Of a stretch of DNA of 61,037 nt, positions 14,987-23,666 are shown one piece after another. This DNA is from an uncultured Lachnospiraceae bacterium. GTDB lineage: Bacteria > Bacillota > Clostridia > Lachnospirales > Lachnospiraceae. Made by a program: the position numbers and the translations under genes. The stretch is from the NCBI GenBank assembly GCA_902799015.1, contig CADBZI010000003.1, forward strand, positions 1-61,037, given 5' to 3'. The notes under the pieces are model-generated. The model was not told the origin of the DNA and ran no database searches. It saw only the letters and a list, made by a program, of their open reading frames with translations. Position 1 is the stretch's first letter. The number at the start of each line of letters is the position of its first letter.

Positions 14987-17239
14987 TTACTTCGCGTTCT
15001 TTTTCTTCTTTTTCTTACTTGCAGTGATCTTCTGTGCTTCCTTCGCCTGGGCGGCTGCTTTCTGTGCGGCCTGATCCCTCTTATCCTTTGCAAGGCGCAG
15101 GACATACCAGATCGGACCTGTCAGGCAGACGGAAGAGAAGGCACCGGCAACAATACCGACCATCAGCGGAAGCGCAAACTCACGGATGGAAGGTACACCA
15201 ACGACATACAGGCAGGCAATTGTTGCGAAGGTCGTCAGGGATGTGTAGATCGAACGTGTCATGGTGGAGGTAATACTCATATCCACCAGATCTTCCAGAG
15301 AATCGAAGGACTTACGCTCTTTCAGATTCTCACGGACACGGTCGAAGATAACAATTGTGGCGTTGATTGAATAACCGACGATCGTCAGCATGGCTGCGAT
15401 AAAGGTATTGCCGATGGAGATCCGGATGATCGCATAGGAAGCGAACACCAGCAGGACATCGTGGATCAGCGCAAGGACCGCGGCAGATGCGAATCTGACA
15501 TCCGAGAAACGGAACCAGATGTAAACCAGCATGCAGACAACCGCGATGATAACCGCGATCACGGCATCTCTGCGCATCTCATTCGAGATCGTGGAACTGA
15601 TGGTCTCATAGTTGATGGAAAGTGCATCATTTCCTTCATTGTCCTTGTAGGTCGCAATCTTGAATTCCTGATCCAGCGCATCTGTCAGCTGCTGTCTTTC
15701 CTCAACACTGAGCTGACGGGTCTTGAAGATGATCTCATTTCCTCCGGAGACCTTCTGGGACTGAATCTCCGCGCTTCCGATCACATCCGAGATCACAGGC
15801 TTGATCTTGCTGTCAATGTCCTCAATCGTATAGCTGTCCTCAAAGGTTACATCCGTTGCGGTACCACCGCGAAACTCCATGGAGAGATTCAGCGCGCCGC
15901 TGCCGTTCGCATGGTTGATCACGCAGAATACAGGACCGGATACCATGCAGATGATCGCAATGAGGAAAAGAACCTTTCTCTTCGATACAATGTGCAGTCT
16001 GTTGAACTTCAGTGCCTTTCCGAAGTACTTCTCATCCTGCATGCCCAGCGCGTAGCAGGCATTCACAAGGAGTCTGGAGATGACCAGGGCTGTAAACATG
16101 GACAGCACGATACCAAGTGCCAGAGACTGTGCGAAGCCCTTGACTGATCCGGTCGCCATCAGGTTCAGGACGAAGCAGGCAATCAGGGTGGTAACATTTC
16201 CGTCGATGATCGCGGAAAGTGCTTTTTTGAAACCGATATCGATGGCGGATCTGACAGACTTTCCGCTGGCAATCTCCTCGCGGATACGGGCATAGATAAT
16301 GACGTTCGCGTCAACCGCCATACCGATTGACAGGATAACACCGGCAATTCCGGGGAGCGTCAGTGTCATGTCGAACGCGTTGATCGCAACCAGATCCAGC
16401 GCAGCATACAGAATCAGCGCGAAGCCGGCGATAATGCCGGGGACCTTATACGCGATGATCATGATCAGGATAACAATCGCAAGACCAATGATTCCGCCTC
16501 TCAGGGAAGTGCTCAGTGCCTTCTGGCCAAGCTGTGCACCCACCACATTGGAGCGGATCTCTTCCAGCTCCAGGGACAGAGAACCGATACGGATAAAAGA
16601 AGCAAGCTCCTGTGCGGACTCGATGGTAAAGGAACCGGAGATCACACACTTCCCGTCGGTAATCGCTTCCTTGACACGCGGGGCGCTGATCGTCTCACCG
16701 TCATATACGATGGAGATGTTGCTTCCCACATTCTCGCTGGTTGCCTTTGCGAAGGCCTCTGTACCTTCCTTGTCAAACTCCAGCTGAACAACATATTCCG
16801 TGTTGTTCATGTTGTCTCTCTGAGAAGCCGCCTCCGCGGAGGTAACATGCGTTCCGTCAAGGATCGTCGTACCGTCAGCCAGCTGGAACTCAAGAGAGCC
16901 GGGCTTTCCGAGATCTTCCAGGATCTCATCCGCATTTGACACACCCGGGATCTCAATATTGATCCGGTTGCTTCCTTCCTGATAAACGGAAGCCTCTGTC
17001 GAATAGCCGTCAACACGCTGCTGCAGCTTATAGACGGTGTCTGACATGTCTTCCGCGGACGGATTCGAATCAACCGCCTGATAGGTGATGGAAACACCAC
17101 CCTCCAGATCGAGGCCAAGCTTGATGTTCTTCGCCGCGCCCGATCCGGTCGTACCCCAGCCGACAAATGCAGTGTAGATCAGGAGCACAAGTGCAATGGC
17201 AATCACCGCCAGGACGATCCCGGCATTTCTCTTTTTCAT
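14987..17239 (-). CDS. secDF: Fused protein translocase subunit SecDF
   Basis: A 750-residue fusion of SecD and SecF. One helix at residues 6-28 is followed by the SecD signature KLGLDLEGGVSITY, a periplasmic-type P1 domain, and the SecD membrane block ending near residue 405. A second leading helix near 425 and LSMEFRGGTATDVTF begin the SecF half, with GYSINATIVIFDRVREN in its membrane block. About 12 membrane segments in all. The C-terminus is Ala/Lys-rich. It uses the proton motive force to aid late protein export through SecYEG. The start follows AGAGGAAC. Confidence 0.97.
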   Translation of the reverse strand: MKKRNAGIVLAVIAIALVLLIYTAFVGWGTTGSGAAKNIKLGLDLEGGVSITYQAVDSNPSAEDMSDTVYKLQQRVDGYSTEASVYQEGSNRINIEIPGVSNADEILEDLGKPGSLEFQLADGTTILDGTHVTSAEAASQRDNMNNTEYVVQLEFDKEGTEAFAKATSENVGSNISIVYDGETISAPRVKEAITDGKCVISGSFTIESAQELASFIRIGSLSLELEEIRSNVVGAQLGQKALSTSLRGGIIGLAIVILIMIIAYKVPGIIAGFALILYAALDLVAINAFDMTLTLPGIAGVILSIGMAVDANVIIYARIREEIASGKSVRSAIDIGFKKALSAIIDGNVTTLIACFVLNLMATGSVKGFAQSLALGIVLSMFTALVISRLLVNACYALGMQDEKYFGKALKFNRLHIVSKRKVLFLIAIICMVSGPVFCVINHANGSGALNLSMEFRGGTATDVTFEDSYTIEDIDSKIKPVISDVIGSAEIQSQKVSGGNEIIFKTRQLSVEERQQLTDALDQEFKIATYKDNEGNDALSINYETISSTISNEMRRDAVIAVIIAVVCMLVYIWFRFSDVRFASAAVLALIHDVLLVFASYAIIRISIGNTFIAAMLTIVGYSINATIVIFDRVRENLKERKSFDSLEDLVDMSITSTMTRSIYTSLTTFATIACLYVVGVPSIREFALPLMVGIVAGAFSSVCLTGPIWYVLRLAKDKRDQAAQKAAAQAKEAQKITASKKKKKKNAK

Positions 17240-17265
17240 TGGTCAGTTCCTCTTTTCCTCTTTTC

Positions 17266-18633
17266 TTATTCAGCAAGAGCGGCCTTGATCATCAGCGCGC
17301 TCTCCACTCTCTTTCTCTCGAGCTCACACCCGATCTCATAGACGCTGTCGATGCGTCCATGGAAATTCCAGGAATTCGCCGCACAGCCGCCGCTGCAGTA
17401 ATACCGTGCGAAGCAGTCAGCGCACTCCTTCTTCGAATAGACATTGCAGGACTTAAACGTCTTTACGATATCCTCGCGCTTCACGCCTTCGTCCACATTC
17501 CCGAGAAGAAATGCTTCATTCCCGACAAACTGATGGCACGGATACAGATCCCCCCACGGTGTCACCGCAAGATACTCCGTCCCGCTTCCGCACCCGCTGA
17601 GTCTCTTATAAACACATGGGCCGCCGGTCAGATCGATCATGAAATGGAAAAATGTAAATCCCCGTCCTTCCCTCTGTCTGCGAATCATCTCCAAGGCCAG
17701 AAGATCATACTGCTCTTTGATGACCGGAAGGTCTTCCGGACGGATCGCGTACGGCGCATCAGCAGGCGCAACCACCGGTTCAATGGAAATCTGGTCAAAC
17801 CCAAGATCCGCGAAATGCAGCACATCCTTCGCAAAGTCCAGATTATAATGCGTGAAGGTTCCCCGGATATAATACTGCTTGCCAAGCTCTTTTCTCTGTC
17901 GGGCAAACTCCAGAAACTTCGGAACGATCAGGTCATAGCTGCCCTTCCCGTTCCTGGTCGGCCGCATCCTGTCATGGATCTCTTTCCTTCCATCCAGACT
18001 CAGGACAACATTGTCCATCTCAAGGTTGCAGAAGCGCATGACCTCTTCGTCAAGGAGAACACCGTTGGTGGTAAGGGTAAACCGGAAATGCTTGTCATGC
18101 GTTTTTTCCAGTTCCCGTCCATACGCGGTCAGCTTCCGCACAACCTCAAAATTCATCAGCGGTTCTCCGCCGAAAAAATCCACTTCGAGATTCCTGCGGC
18201 TGCCGGAATGCGCAACAAGAAAATCGAGCGCTTTCCTTCCCGTCTCATAGCTCATCAGAGCACGTCTGCCATGGTACTCTCCCTCACCCGCAAAGCAGTA
18301 TCTGCAGGCCAGGTTGCAGTCATGTGCCACATGGAGACAGAGCGCCTTGACAACGGTGGGATGATTCTGAAAATCCCAGACAGCATCCCTGTAAATATCG
18401 CGCGTAAACAGCTGCCCCTCCTTCTGAAGGGTGCGCACCTCTTCCAGCGCCTCCTTCAGCTCCTCCTCGAGATAGCGCGATCTAAGCTGCGCACAGACAG
18501 CTTCATCCGGAAGAGAAGGATCCTCCTTCAGCTGGTCAATGACGTCCGCGACCAGCGCATCCACCACATGGACGCTCCCGCTGTCTGAATCCAATACAAT
18601 ATGATATCCGTTGTTTTGATACTGATGAACCAA
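17266..18633 (-). CDS. scfB: Radical SAM SCIFF maturase (thioether-forming)
   Basis: A 455-residue radical SAM/SPASM enzyme. The SAM cluster ligands are Cys106, Cys110 and Cys113 (CNLACRYC); a RiPP-recognition-type domain precedes them (about residues 1-85), and Cys-rich SPASM ligands follow (CGSGTEYLAV and CADCFARYYCSGGC). It installs thioether cross-links in the SCIFF peptide encoded just upstream. The start is TTG at 18633, decided by AGGAGG 6 bases before it and by the natural N-terminus. secDF starts 26 bases after it. Confidence 0.95.
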   Translation of the reverse strand: MVHQYQNNGYHIVLDSDSGSVHVVDALVADVIDQLKEDPSLPDEAVCAQLRSRYLEEELKEALEEVRTLQKEGQLFTRDIYRDAVWDFQNHPTVVKALCLHVAHDCNLACRYCFAGEGEYHGRRALMSYETGRKALDFLVAHSGSRRNLEVDFFGGEPLMNFEVVRKLTAYGRELEKTHDKHFRFTLTTNGVLLDEEVMRFCNLEMDNVVLSLDGRKEIHDRMRPTRNGKGSYDLIVPKFLEFARQRKELGKQYYIRGTFTHYNLDFAKDVLHFADLGFDQISIEPVVAPADAPYAIRPEDLPVIKEQYDLLALEMIRRQREGRGFTFFHFMIDLTGGPCVYKRLSGCGSGTEYLAVTPWGDLYPCHQFVGNEAFLLGNVDEGVKREDIVKTFKSCNVYSKKECADCFARYYCSGGCAANSWNFHGRIDSVYEIGCELERKRVESALMIKAALAE

Positions 18634-18667
18634 AAGTGCCTCCTGCCAGGTATGTCATGTTCATAGA

Positions 18668-18702
18668 ACAGGCTGCCGCAGGTGCTTTCTGCGACAGCCT
18701 GT
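18668..18702 (-). terminator. Stem-loop between scfA and scfB
   Basis: Arms ACAGGCTGTCGCAG / CTGCGGCAGCCTGT on the minus strand form a strong stem of about 13-14 bp, followed by TCTATG rather than a long U run. It may act as a leaky terminator or RNA stabiliser, giving more peptide mRNA than maturase mRNA. Confidence 0.6.
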
Positions 18703-18741
18703 CAATTCCCTATATCAGCTGTTTTCCACTTCAGAAAGACC

Positions 18742-18885
18742 TTATCTGCTCTTCTCGCAGGTCTGGTTTCCGACAGTGCAGCTGGTCTTGCACGCGGACT
18801 GGCAGGATGTCTGGCACTCACCGCATCCGCCCTTCTTCATGCTTTCCTGAAGAGATCTGGTGTTCAAAGTCTTAATATGCTTCAT
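18742..18885 (-). CDS. scfA: SCIFF peptide precursor (six cysteines in forty-five)
   Basis: A 47-residue peptide, MKHIKTLNTRSLQESMKKGG followed by a Cys-rich core with Cys at 21, 24, 28, 32, 36 and 43. The six cysteines, the lysine-rich leader and the position directly before a radical SAM/SPASM maturase identify the ribosomally made SCIFF peptide that is nearly universal in Clostridia. The ATG follows AAAGGAGACCTTTCA. Its biological function is unknown. It has its own strong promoter. Confidence 0.95.
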   Translation of the reverse strand: MKHIKTLNTRSLQESMKKGGCGECQTSCQSACKTSCTVGNQTCEKSR

Positions 18886-18938
18886 TGAAAGGTCTCCTTT
18901 GAAAGGTCTGTTTGATATTGTTTTTCAACTACCACGGC

Positions 18939-18967
18939 ATTATAACATAGTGCCGTTTTCATTTCAA
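18939..18967 (-). promoter_or_regulatory. Promoter of scfA-scfB with an overlapping dyad
   Basis: On the minus strand TTGAAA (plus 18962-18967) and a perfect TATAAT (plus 18939-18944) are 17 bp apart. A 6-bp inverted repeat ACGGCA/TGCCGT straddles the -10 box (plus 18934-18956) and could be an operator or a weak terminator for the gene before it. Confidence 0.7.
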
Positions 18968-18968
18968 C

Positions 18969-21047
18969 TCAGCTCTCCATCTCCTTCGCGCGTGCCGCGA
19001 TCTCCTTCTCCTGGACATCAGCCGGCGCCTGCTCATAGCGGGCAAACTCATAAGCGAAGTCTCCGCTTCCGCCTGTCATGGAACGCAGCGTGGTGGAGTA
19101 GCCATACAGTTCACTCTGCGGAACATCCGCATCGATGATGGTATTTCCCTTGTGATCCGGATTCATGCCGAGCACACGTCCGCGCCTCTTGTTCAGGTCA
19201 CCCATCACATCACCGGTGAACTTATCCGGCACTGTGACATGCAGGGAAACGATCGGCTCAAGCAGAACCGGGCTGGCTTCCATGAAGCCCTTCTTGAAGG
19301 CCATGTTCGCTGCGGTCTTGAACGCCTGCTCAGAGGAGTCGACCGGATGGTAGGATCCGTCATACAGAATTGCCTTGACACCGACAACCGGATAGCCTGC
19401 CATCGGACCGGCTGTAACGGAATCCGCGATTCCCTTCTCAACCGCCGGGAAGTAGTTCTTCGGGACAGCGCCGCCGACAACGATCTGCTCGAATACATAC
19501 GGCGTATTCAGATCGCCTGACGGTTCAAACTTCATCTTGACATGTCCGTACTGGCCGTGTCCGCCGGACTGCTTCTTATACTTGGAATCGACATCGCTGT
19601 TCTTCCGGATGGTCTCACGGAACGCAACCGCCGGCTTGCTCAGCTCTGCTTCTACCTTATACTTGGACTGCAGCTTGCTGATGATGATGTCAAGGTGCTG
19701 ATCGCCCATTCCATACAGAAGCGTCTGATGATTCCCCGCATCATTGACGGTCTTCATCGTAAGGTCTTCCTGTGCGATCTTTGCGAGCGCCTGCGCTACC
19801 TTATCCAGATCGCCCTTGTTCTTCGCCGCATACTTCTTATAGGTATACGGTGTGGAAACATCAAACTTCTCAAAGAGAATCGGAGAAGCCTTTGTGGAGA
19901 TCGTGTCTCCGGTCGATGCGTCAAGCTTTGCGATCGCACCGATGTCTCCCGCGCGAAGCTCCGGAACCTCCTGCGGCTTATTTCCGCAGAATACATACAG
20001 CTTACCGGAACGGAACTCATCCTGGCTCTCGGTATCATAGAGCATATCATCCGGCTTCAGGACACCGGAAGCAACCTTGATCAGAGAGTATTTACCGATA
20101 AACGGGTCAACAATCGTCTTCCAGATAAAGGCACTCTTCGCGCCGTCCGGATTGTAATTCGCCTCATACGGCTTATCGTTCTTCACATCCTTGCCGGTGA
20201 TGGTGCGGTCTGCAGGGCTCGGGAAATACCGGACCACATCATCCAGAAGAATATTGATTCCCTGAAGATTGGTGGAGGATCCGATCGTAACCGGGCACAT
20301 GTCGCACTGGCAGACATTCTGCTTCAGCGCACTGAGGACTTCCTCCTGGGTAAACTCCTCGCCGCCGAAATACTTGTCCATGAACTCTTCACTGGTCTCC
20401 GCGACAGTCTCAAGCATCGCGTCGCGGCGCGCAGCGACATCGTCCTTCATATCGGCAGGCTCTTCGATCTCTGACTTCTTTTCCTTGTCGACATACTTGA
20501 AGGCCTTCTGGGAAACAACATCCACATAACCGACAAACTTCTCATTCTCACGGATCGGCAGATACAAAGGAGCGATCTTCGTTCCGTACAGCTCGGTCAG
20601 GGCGTCCACAACATTGACTGCGGAAGCGTTCTCGACATCCATGCCGGAGATGTAGAAGATTCTCGGAAGCTGATACTTTTCGCAAAGATCCCACGCCTTC
20701 TGGGTACCGACTTCCACGCCGCTCTTTCCATTGATGACGATGATGGCAGCATCCGCTGCTGCAGCCGCTTCTTCGGCCTCACCAACAAAATCAAAGTATC
20801 CCGGCGCGTCCAGAATATTAATCTTGACATCGCCGCGGATCACCGGGGCAACTGAGGTGCTGATTGAGAACTTTCTGTTCTGCTCCTCTTTATCATAATC
20901 ACTGAGGGTATTCCCGTCGGCGACGTTTCCCAGCCTGGTCGTGATGCCGGACAGATAGGCCATCGCCTCAAGAAGGCTTGTCTTACCCGCTCCGCCGTGG
21001 CCAAGCAGCACAACATTACGGATCTTGTCAGTGTTGTAAACTTTCAT
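18969..21047 (-). CDS. Elongation factor G paralogue (FusA2-like translational GTPase)
   Basis: A 692-residue protein with the full EF-G domain order. The P loop is GHGGAGKTS (residues 16-24) rather than the AHIDAGKTT of true EF-G; G3 is DAPGY; and the usual NKxD G4 motif is replaced by SGMD. Domains IV and V include the GHGQYGHVKM and GDLNKRRGRVLGM signatures. This matches the second EF-G-like family of Firmicutes rather than the housekeeping fusA that sits in the str operon. The role is unknown. The ATG at 21047 follows GGAGGATGATACTG; a longer in-frame start at 21125 has no ribosome binding site. Confidence 0.9.
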   Translation of the reverse strand: MKVYNTDKIRNVVLLGHGGAGKTSLLEAMAYLSGITTRLGNVADGNTLSDYDKEEQNRKFSISTSVAPVIRGDVKINILDAPGYFDFVGEAEEAAAAADAAIIVINGKSGVEVGTQKAWDLCEKYQLPRIFYISGMDVENASAVNVVDALTELYGTKIAPLYLPIRENEKFVGYVDVVSQKAFKYVDKEKKSEIEEPADMKDDVAARRDAMLETVAETSEEFMDKYFGGEEFTQEEVLSALKQNVCQCDMCPVTIGSSTNLQGINILLDDVVRYFPSPADRTITGKDVKNDKPYEANYNPDGAKSAFIWKTIVDPFIGKYSLIKVASGVLKPDDMLYDTESQDEFRSGKLYVFCGNKPQEVPELRAGDIGAIAKLDASTGDTISTKASPILFEKFDVSTPYTYKKYAAKNKGDLDKVAQALAKIAQEDLTMKTVNDAGNHQTLLYGMGDQHLDIIISKLQSKYKVEAELSKPAVAFRETIRKNSDVDSKYKKQSGGHGQYGHVKMKFEPSGDLNTPYVFEQIVVGGAVPKNYFPAVEKGIADSVTAGPMAGYPVVGVKAILYDGSYHPVDSSEQAFKTAANMAFKKGFMEASPVLLEPIVSLHVTVPDKFTGDVMGDLNKRRGRVLGMNPDHKGNTIIDADVPQSELYGYSTTLRSMTGGSGDFAYEFARYEQAPADVQEKEIAARAKEMES

Positions 21048-21154
21048 CAGTATCATCCTCCATTCACGTAATTCGGACAAATGCCCATATGCGAATATTT
21101 TACATAAACAGTGTGTTGATTGCAAGACTTTTGTGACTTTTCGACGATGTGCTC

Positions 21155-21183
21155 TTGCACTTTCGACGTCCTTGTGGCATACT
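21155..21183 (+). promoter_or_regulatory. Candidate promoter of tyrA-aroA
   Basis: TTGCAC (21155-21160) and CATACT (21178-21183) are 17 bp apart, 67 bases before the tyrA start, in the divergent gap with the EF-G paralogue. Confidence 0.5.
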
Positions 21184-21250
21184 CTATGACGAATTGCACT
21201 TTAACAGGTGAAATGATTAAAGCAGCAACAGCACCCTGCGGGAGGATGGT

Positions 21251-22345
21251 ATGACATACGGTTTTATCGGCCTTGGTCTGATCGGAGGATCTTTGGCAAA
21301 GAATCTGAAAAAAAATGAGCCTGCTTGCACGATTATGGCCTACACGCCTTCCGGTACAACCGCCGAAAATGCAAAAAAGCGCGGTCTGATCGACATCATC
21401 TGTCACAGCTGCCGGGATGCGCATTTTTCCGAATGTGATCTGATCTTCCTCTGCGCTCCAGCAGAAGAAAACATCAAGGTTCTTGCGGATCTGAAGAATG
21501 TGATCCGGAAGGAGTGCCTCCTGACAGATGTCGGATCTGTGAAGGCTCCGATTCATAGAGCTGTCGTCAATGCCGGACTGGCAGGGCAGTTCATCGGCGG
21601 ACACCCTATGACAGGATCGGAGAAATCCGGCCTTGACAATGCGACCGATCACTTGTTTGAAAACGCCTACTACATCATTACGCCGACGGAGGAAGTCTCC
21701 CGGGAACGTGTCCGGCAATTCTCGGACTTTACCCTGTCCCTGAAAGCGCTTCCTCTGATTCTTGACGCGCAGGAACATGATTATATCACCGCGGCAATCA
21801 GTCACCTTCCCCATGTGATCGCAGCTTCCCTCGTGAACACCGTGCACGATCTGGACAGCAGCAAGGAATACATGCGGCATATTGCGGCAGGCGGTTTCCG
21901 CGACATCACGAGAATTGCTTCCTCCTCCCCCGCCATGTGGGAGTCGATCTGCGTGGAGAACAGTCAGAATATCACCAGGGTGATGGATGCCTTCCTGGAG
22001 CGGATGATCGAGGCAAGAGACCGCATCAGCAATCAGGACGGCGGTTTTGTCAGTCATATGTTCGAAAGGAGCCGCAATTACAGGGATTCCTTCAGCTTCT
22101 CTTCCCCTGGCCCGGTCAAGCGTTCCTTCCGGATCTACTGCGATGTCATCGATGAAAGCGGCGCCATCGCAACGGTTGCGACCATCCTGGCCGTCAATGC
22201 CATCTCCATCAAGAACATTTCCATTGTCCATAACCGGATGTATGAGCAGGGAGCGCTTGCGATCGAATTCTATGAAGAGGCGCCCATGCGCAAAGCGGTG
22301 GAGCTTCTGCGGCATCACCGGTATACCGTGGAAGAGAATGATTGA
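21251..22345 (+). CDS. tyrA: Prephenate dehydrogenase with ACT domain
   Basis: A 364-residue enzyme. The NAD-binding loop GLGLIGGS is at residues 7-14, the TyrA signature GGHPMTGSEKSG near 118, and a helical dimerisation domain follows. The last 70 residues form an ACT regulatory domain, suggesting feedback control by an aromatic amino acid. It converts prephenate to 4-hydroxyphenylpyruvate in tyrosine synthesis. aroA follows after 12 bases. Confidence 0.95.
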   Translation: MTYGFIGLGLIGGSLAKNLKKNEPACTIMAYTPSGTTAENAKKRGLIDIICHSCRDAHFSECDLIFLCAPAEENIKVLADLKNVIRKECLLTDVGSVKAPIHRAVVNAGLAGQFIGGHPMTGSEKSGLDNATDHLFENAYYIITPTEEVSRERVRQFSDFTLSLKALPLILDAQEHDYITAAISHLPHVIAASLVNTVHDLDSSKEYMRHIAAGGFRDITRIASSSPAMWESICVENSQNITRVMDAFLERMIEARDRISNQDGGFVSHMFERSRNYRDSFSFSSPGPVKRSFRIYCDVIDESGAIATVATILAVNAISIKNISIVHNRMYEQGALAIEFYEEAPMRKAVELLRHHRYTVEEND

Positions 22346-22357
22346 GGAGGAACGGTT

Positions 22358-23659
22358 ATGAACAGAAGGATTCACAGCGCTTCGCACCTGAGAGGAGAGA
22401 TCTCCGTTCCCGGAGATAAGTCCATTTCCCACAGAGCCATCATGCTCGGAGCGATTGCCGACGGAGACACGAAAATATCCAACTTTCTGGACAGCGCAGA
22501 CTGTCTTTCGACAATCTCCTGCTTTGAAGCCATGGGAATCTCATTCGAGCAGGATCGGAAACAGAACACGGTCATTGTGCATGGCCAGGGCATGCACGGA
22601 CTTACGGCGCCTTCCAAGGTCCTGTATACCGGGAATTCCGGTACGACAACACGTCTGATCTCCGGCATCCTTGCAGGGCAGGAATTCGGATCACTTCTCG
22701 ACGGAGATGCTTCGATCCGGAAAAGGCCGATGAAGCGGATTATGGATCCGCTGCACAAGATGGGGGCAAAGATCCGCTCGGTCAGAGGCAATGATTGCGC
22801 CCCCCTGGAGATCTCTCCTTCTGTTCTTCACGCGGTTGATTATGTCTCTCCTGTGGCAAGCGCACAGGTAAAATCGTGTATCCTGCTCGCAGGTCTTTAT
22901 GCCGACGGGTGCACAACCGTAACAGAGACGGCTCTGTCCCGCGATCACACAGAACGGATGCTGCGCGGTTTCGGCGCAGAAGTCACCTCGCAGAAAACGC
23001 TAAGCGGATGGCAGGCCGGCGTGACGCCGTGCAGCCGTCTGAATGCCTGCGATATTACGGTACCCGGGGATATCTCTTCCGCGGCTTACATGATCGCGGC
23101 AGCCTTGATTGTTCCCGGAAGCGAGGTTCTGATCCGGAATGTAGGAATCAACCCCACACGCTGCGGGATTCTCACTGCAGTAAGGCAGATGGGCGGACAT
23201 GTGGAAATTCTGAACGAAAGATATGCGGGTACAGAGCCAGTCGCTGATCTTCTCGTGCGCACTTCTACTCTGCACGGCGTCTGCATAGAGGGAGAACAGA
23301 TCCCGACGCTGATCGACGAGATCCCGATTCTGGCTGTTCTTGCTGCCTGCGCCGACGGCACGACAATCATTCGCGATGCCAAAGAGCTGAGGGTCAAGGA
23401 ATCTGACCGCATTGAGACAACCTCAAAAGCACTTCGCGCTATGGGCGTCTGGGTTACGCCTACCCACGACGGCATGGTGATCGAAGGCGGAGCGCCCCTT
23501 CACGGCGCCGTCATCGAGAGCAGAAAAGACCACCGGATCGCAATGAGCATGGCAGTCTGCGCCCTTGCGGCCAGCGGTCCGACAACAATAAAAGATGCCG
23601 ACTGTGTCGGCATCTCCTATCCGTCTTTCTATTCTGATCTGATGCAGCTTTCCCTCTAA
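22358..23659 (+). CDS. aroA: 3-phosphoshikimate 1-carboxyvinyltransferase (EPSP synthase)
   Basis: A 433-residue enzyme with the family signatures GDKSISHRAIMLGAIADG near the N-terminus, LYTGNSGTTTRLISGILAG, and RVKESDRI and KDHRIAMSMAV in the second half. It adds enolpyruvate to shikimate-3-phosphate. The ribosome binding site GAGGAGG spans the tyrA stop. The last 20 codons carry, on the opposite strand, the terminator of pnp; the coding sequence there (DADCVGISYPSF) is still a normal AroA C-terminus. Confidence 0.96.
   Translation: MNRRIHSASHLRGEISVPGDKSISHRAIMLGAIADGDTKISNFLDSADCLSTISCFEAMGISFEQDRKQNTVIVHGQGMHGLTAPSKVLYTGNSGTTTRLISGILAGQEFGSLLDGDASIRKRPMKRIMDPLHKMGAKIRSVRGNDCAPLEISPSVLHAVDYVSPVASAQVKSCILLAGLYADGCTTVTETALSRDHTERMLRGFGAEVTSQKTLSGWQAGVTPCSRLNACDITVPGDISSAAYMIAAALIVPGSEVLIRNVGINPTRCGILTAVRQMGGHVEILNERYAGTEPVADLLVRTSTLHGVCIEGEQIPTLIDEIPILAVLAACADGTTIIRDAKELRVKESDRIETTSKALRAMGVWVTPTHDGMVIEGGAPLHGAVIESRKDHRIAMSMAVCALAASGPTTIKDADCVGISYPSFYSDLMQLSL
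23586..23614 (-). terminator. Terminator of pnp, embedded in the aroA coding sequence
   Basis: On minus, GATGCCGAC acag... pairs as a 9-bp perfect stem (plus arms 23594-23602 and 23606-23614) followed by TTTTATTGTTG. It is 53 bases past the pnp stop and inside the 3' end of convergent aroA. Confidence 0.8.
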
Positions 23660-23666
23660 GGAGCCA

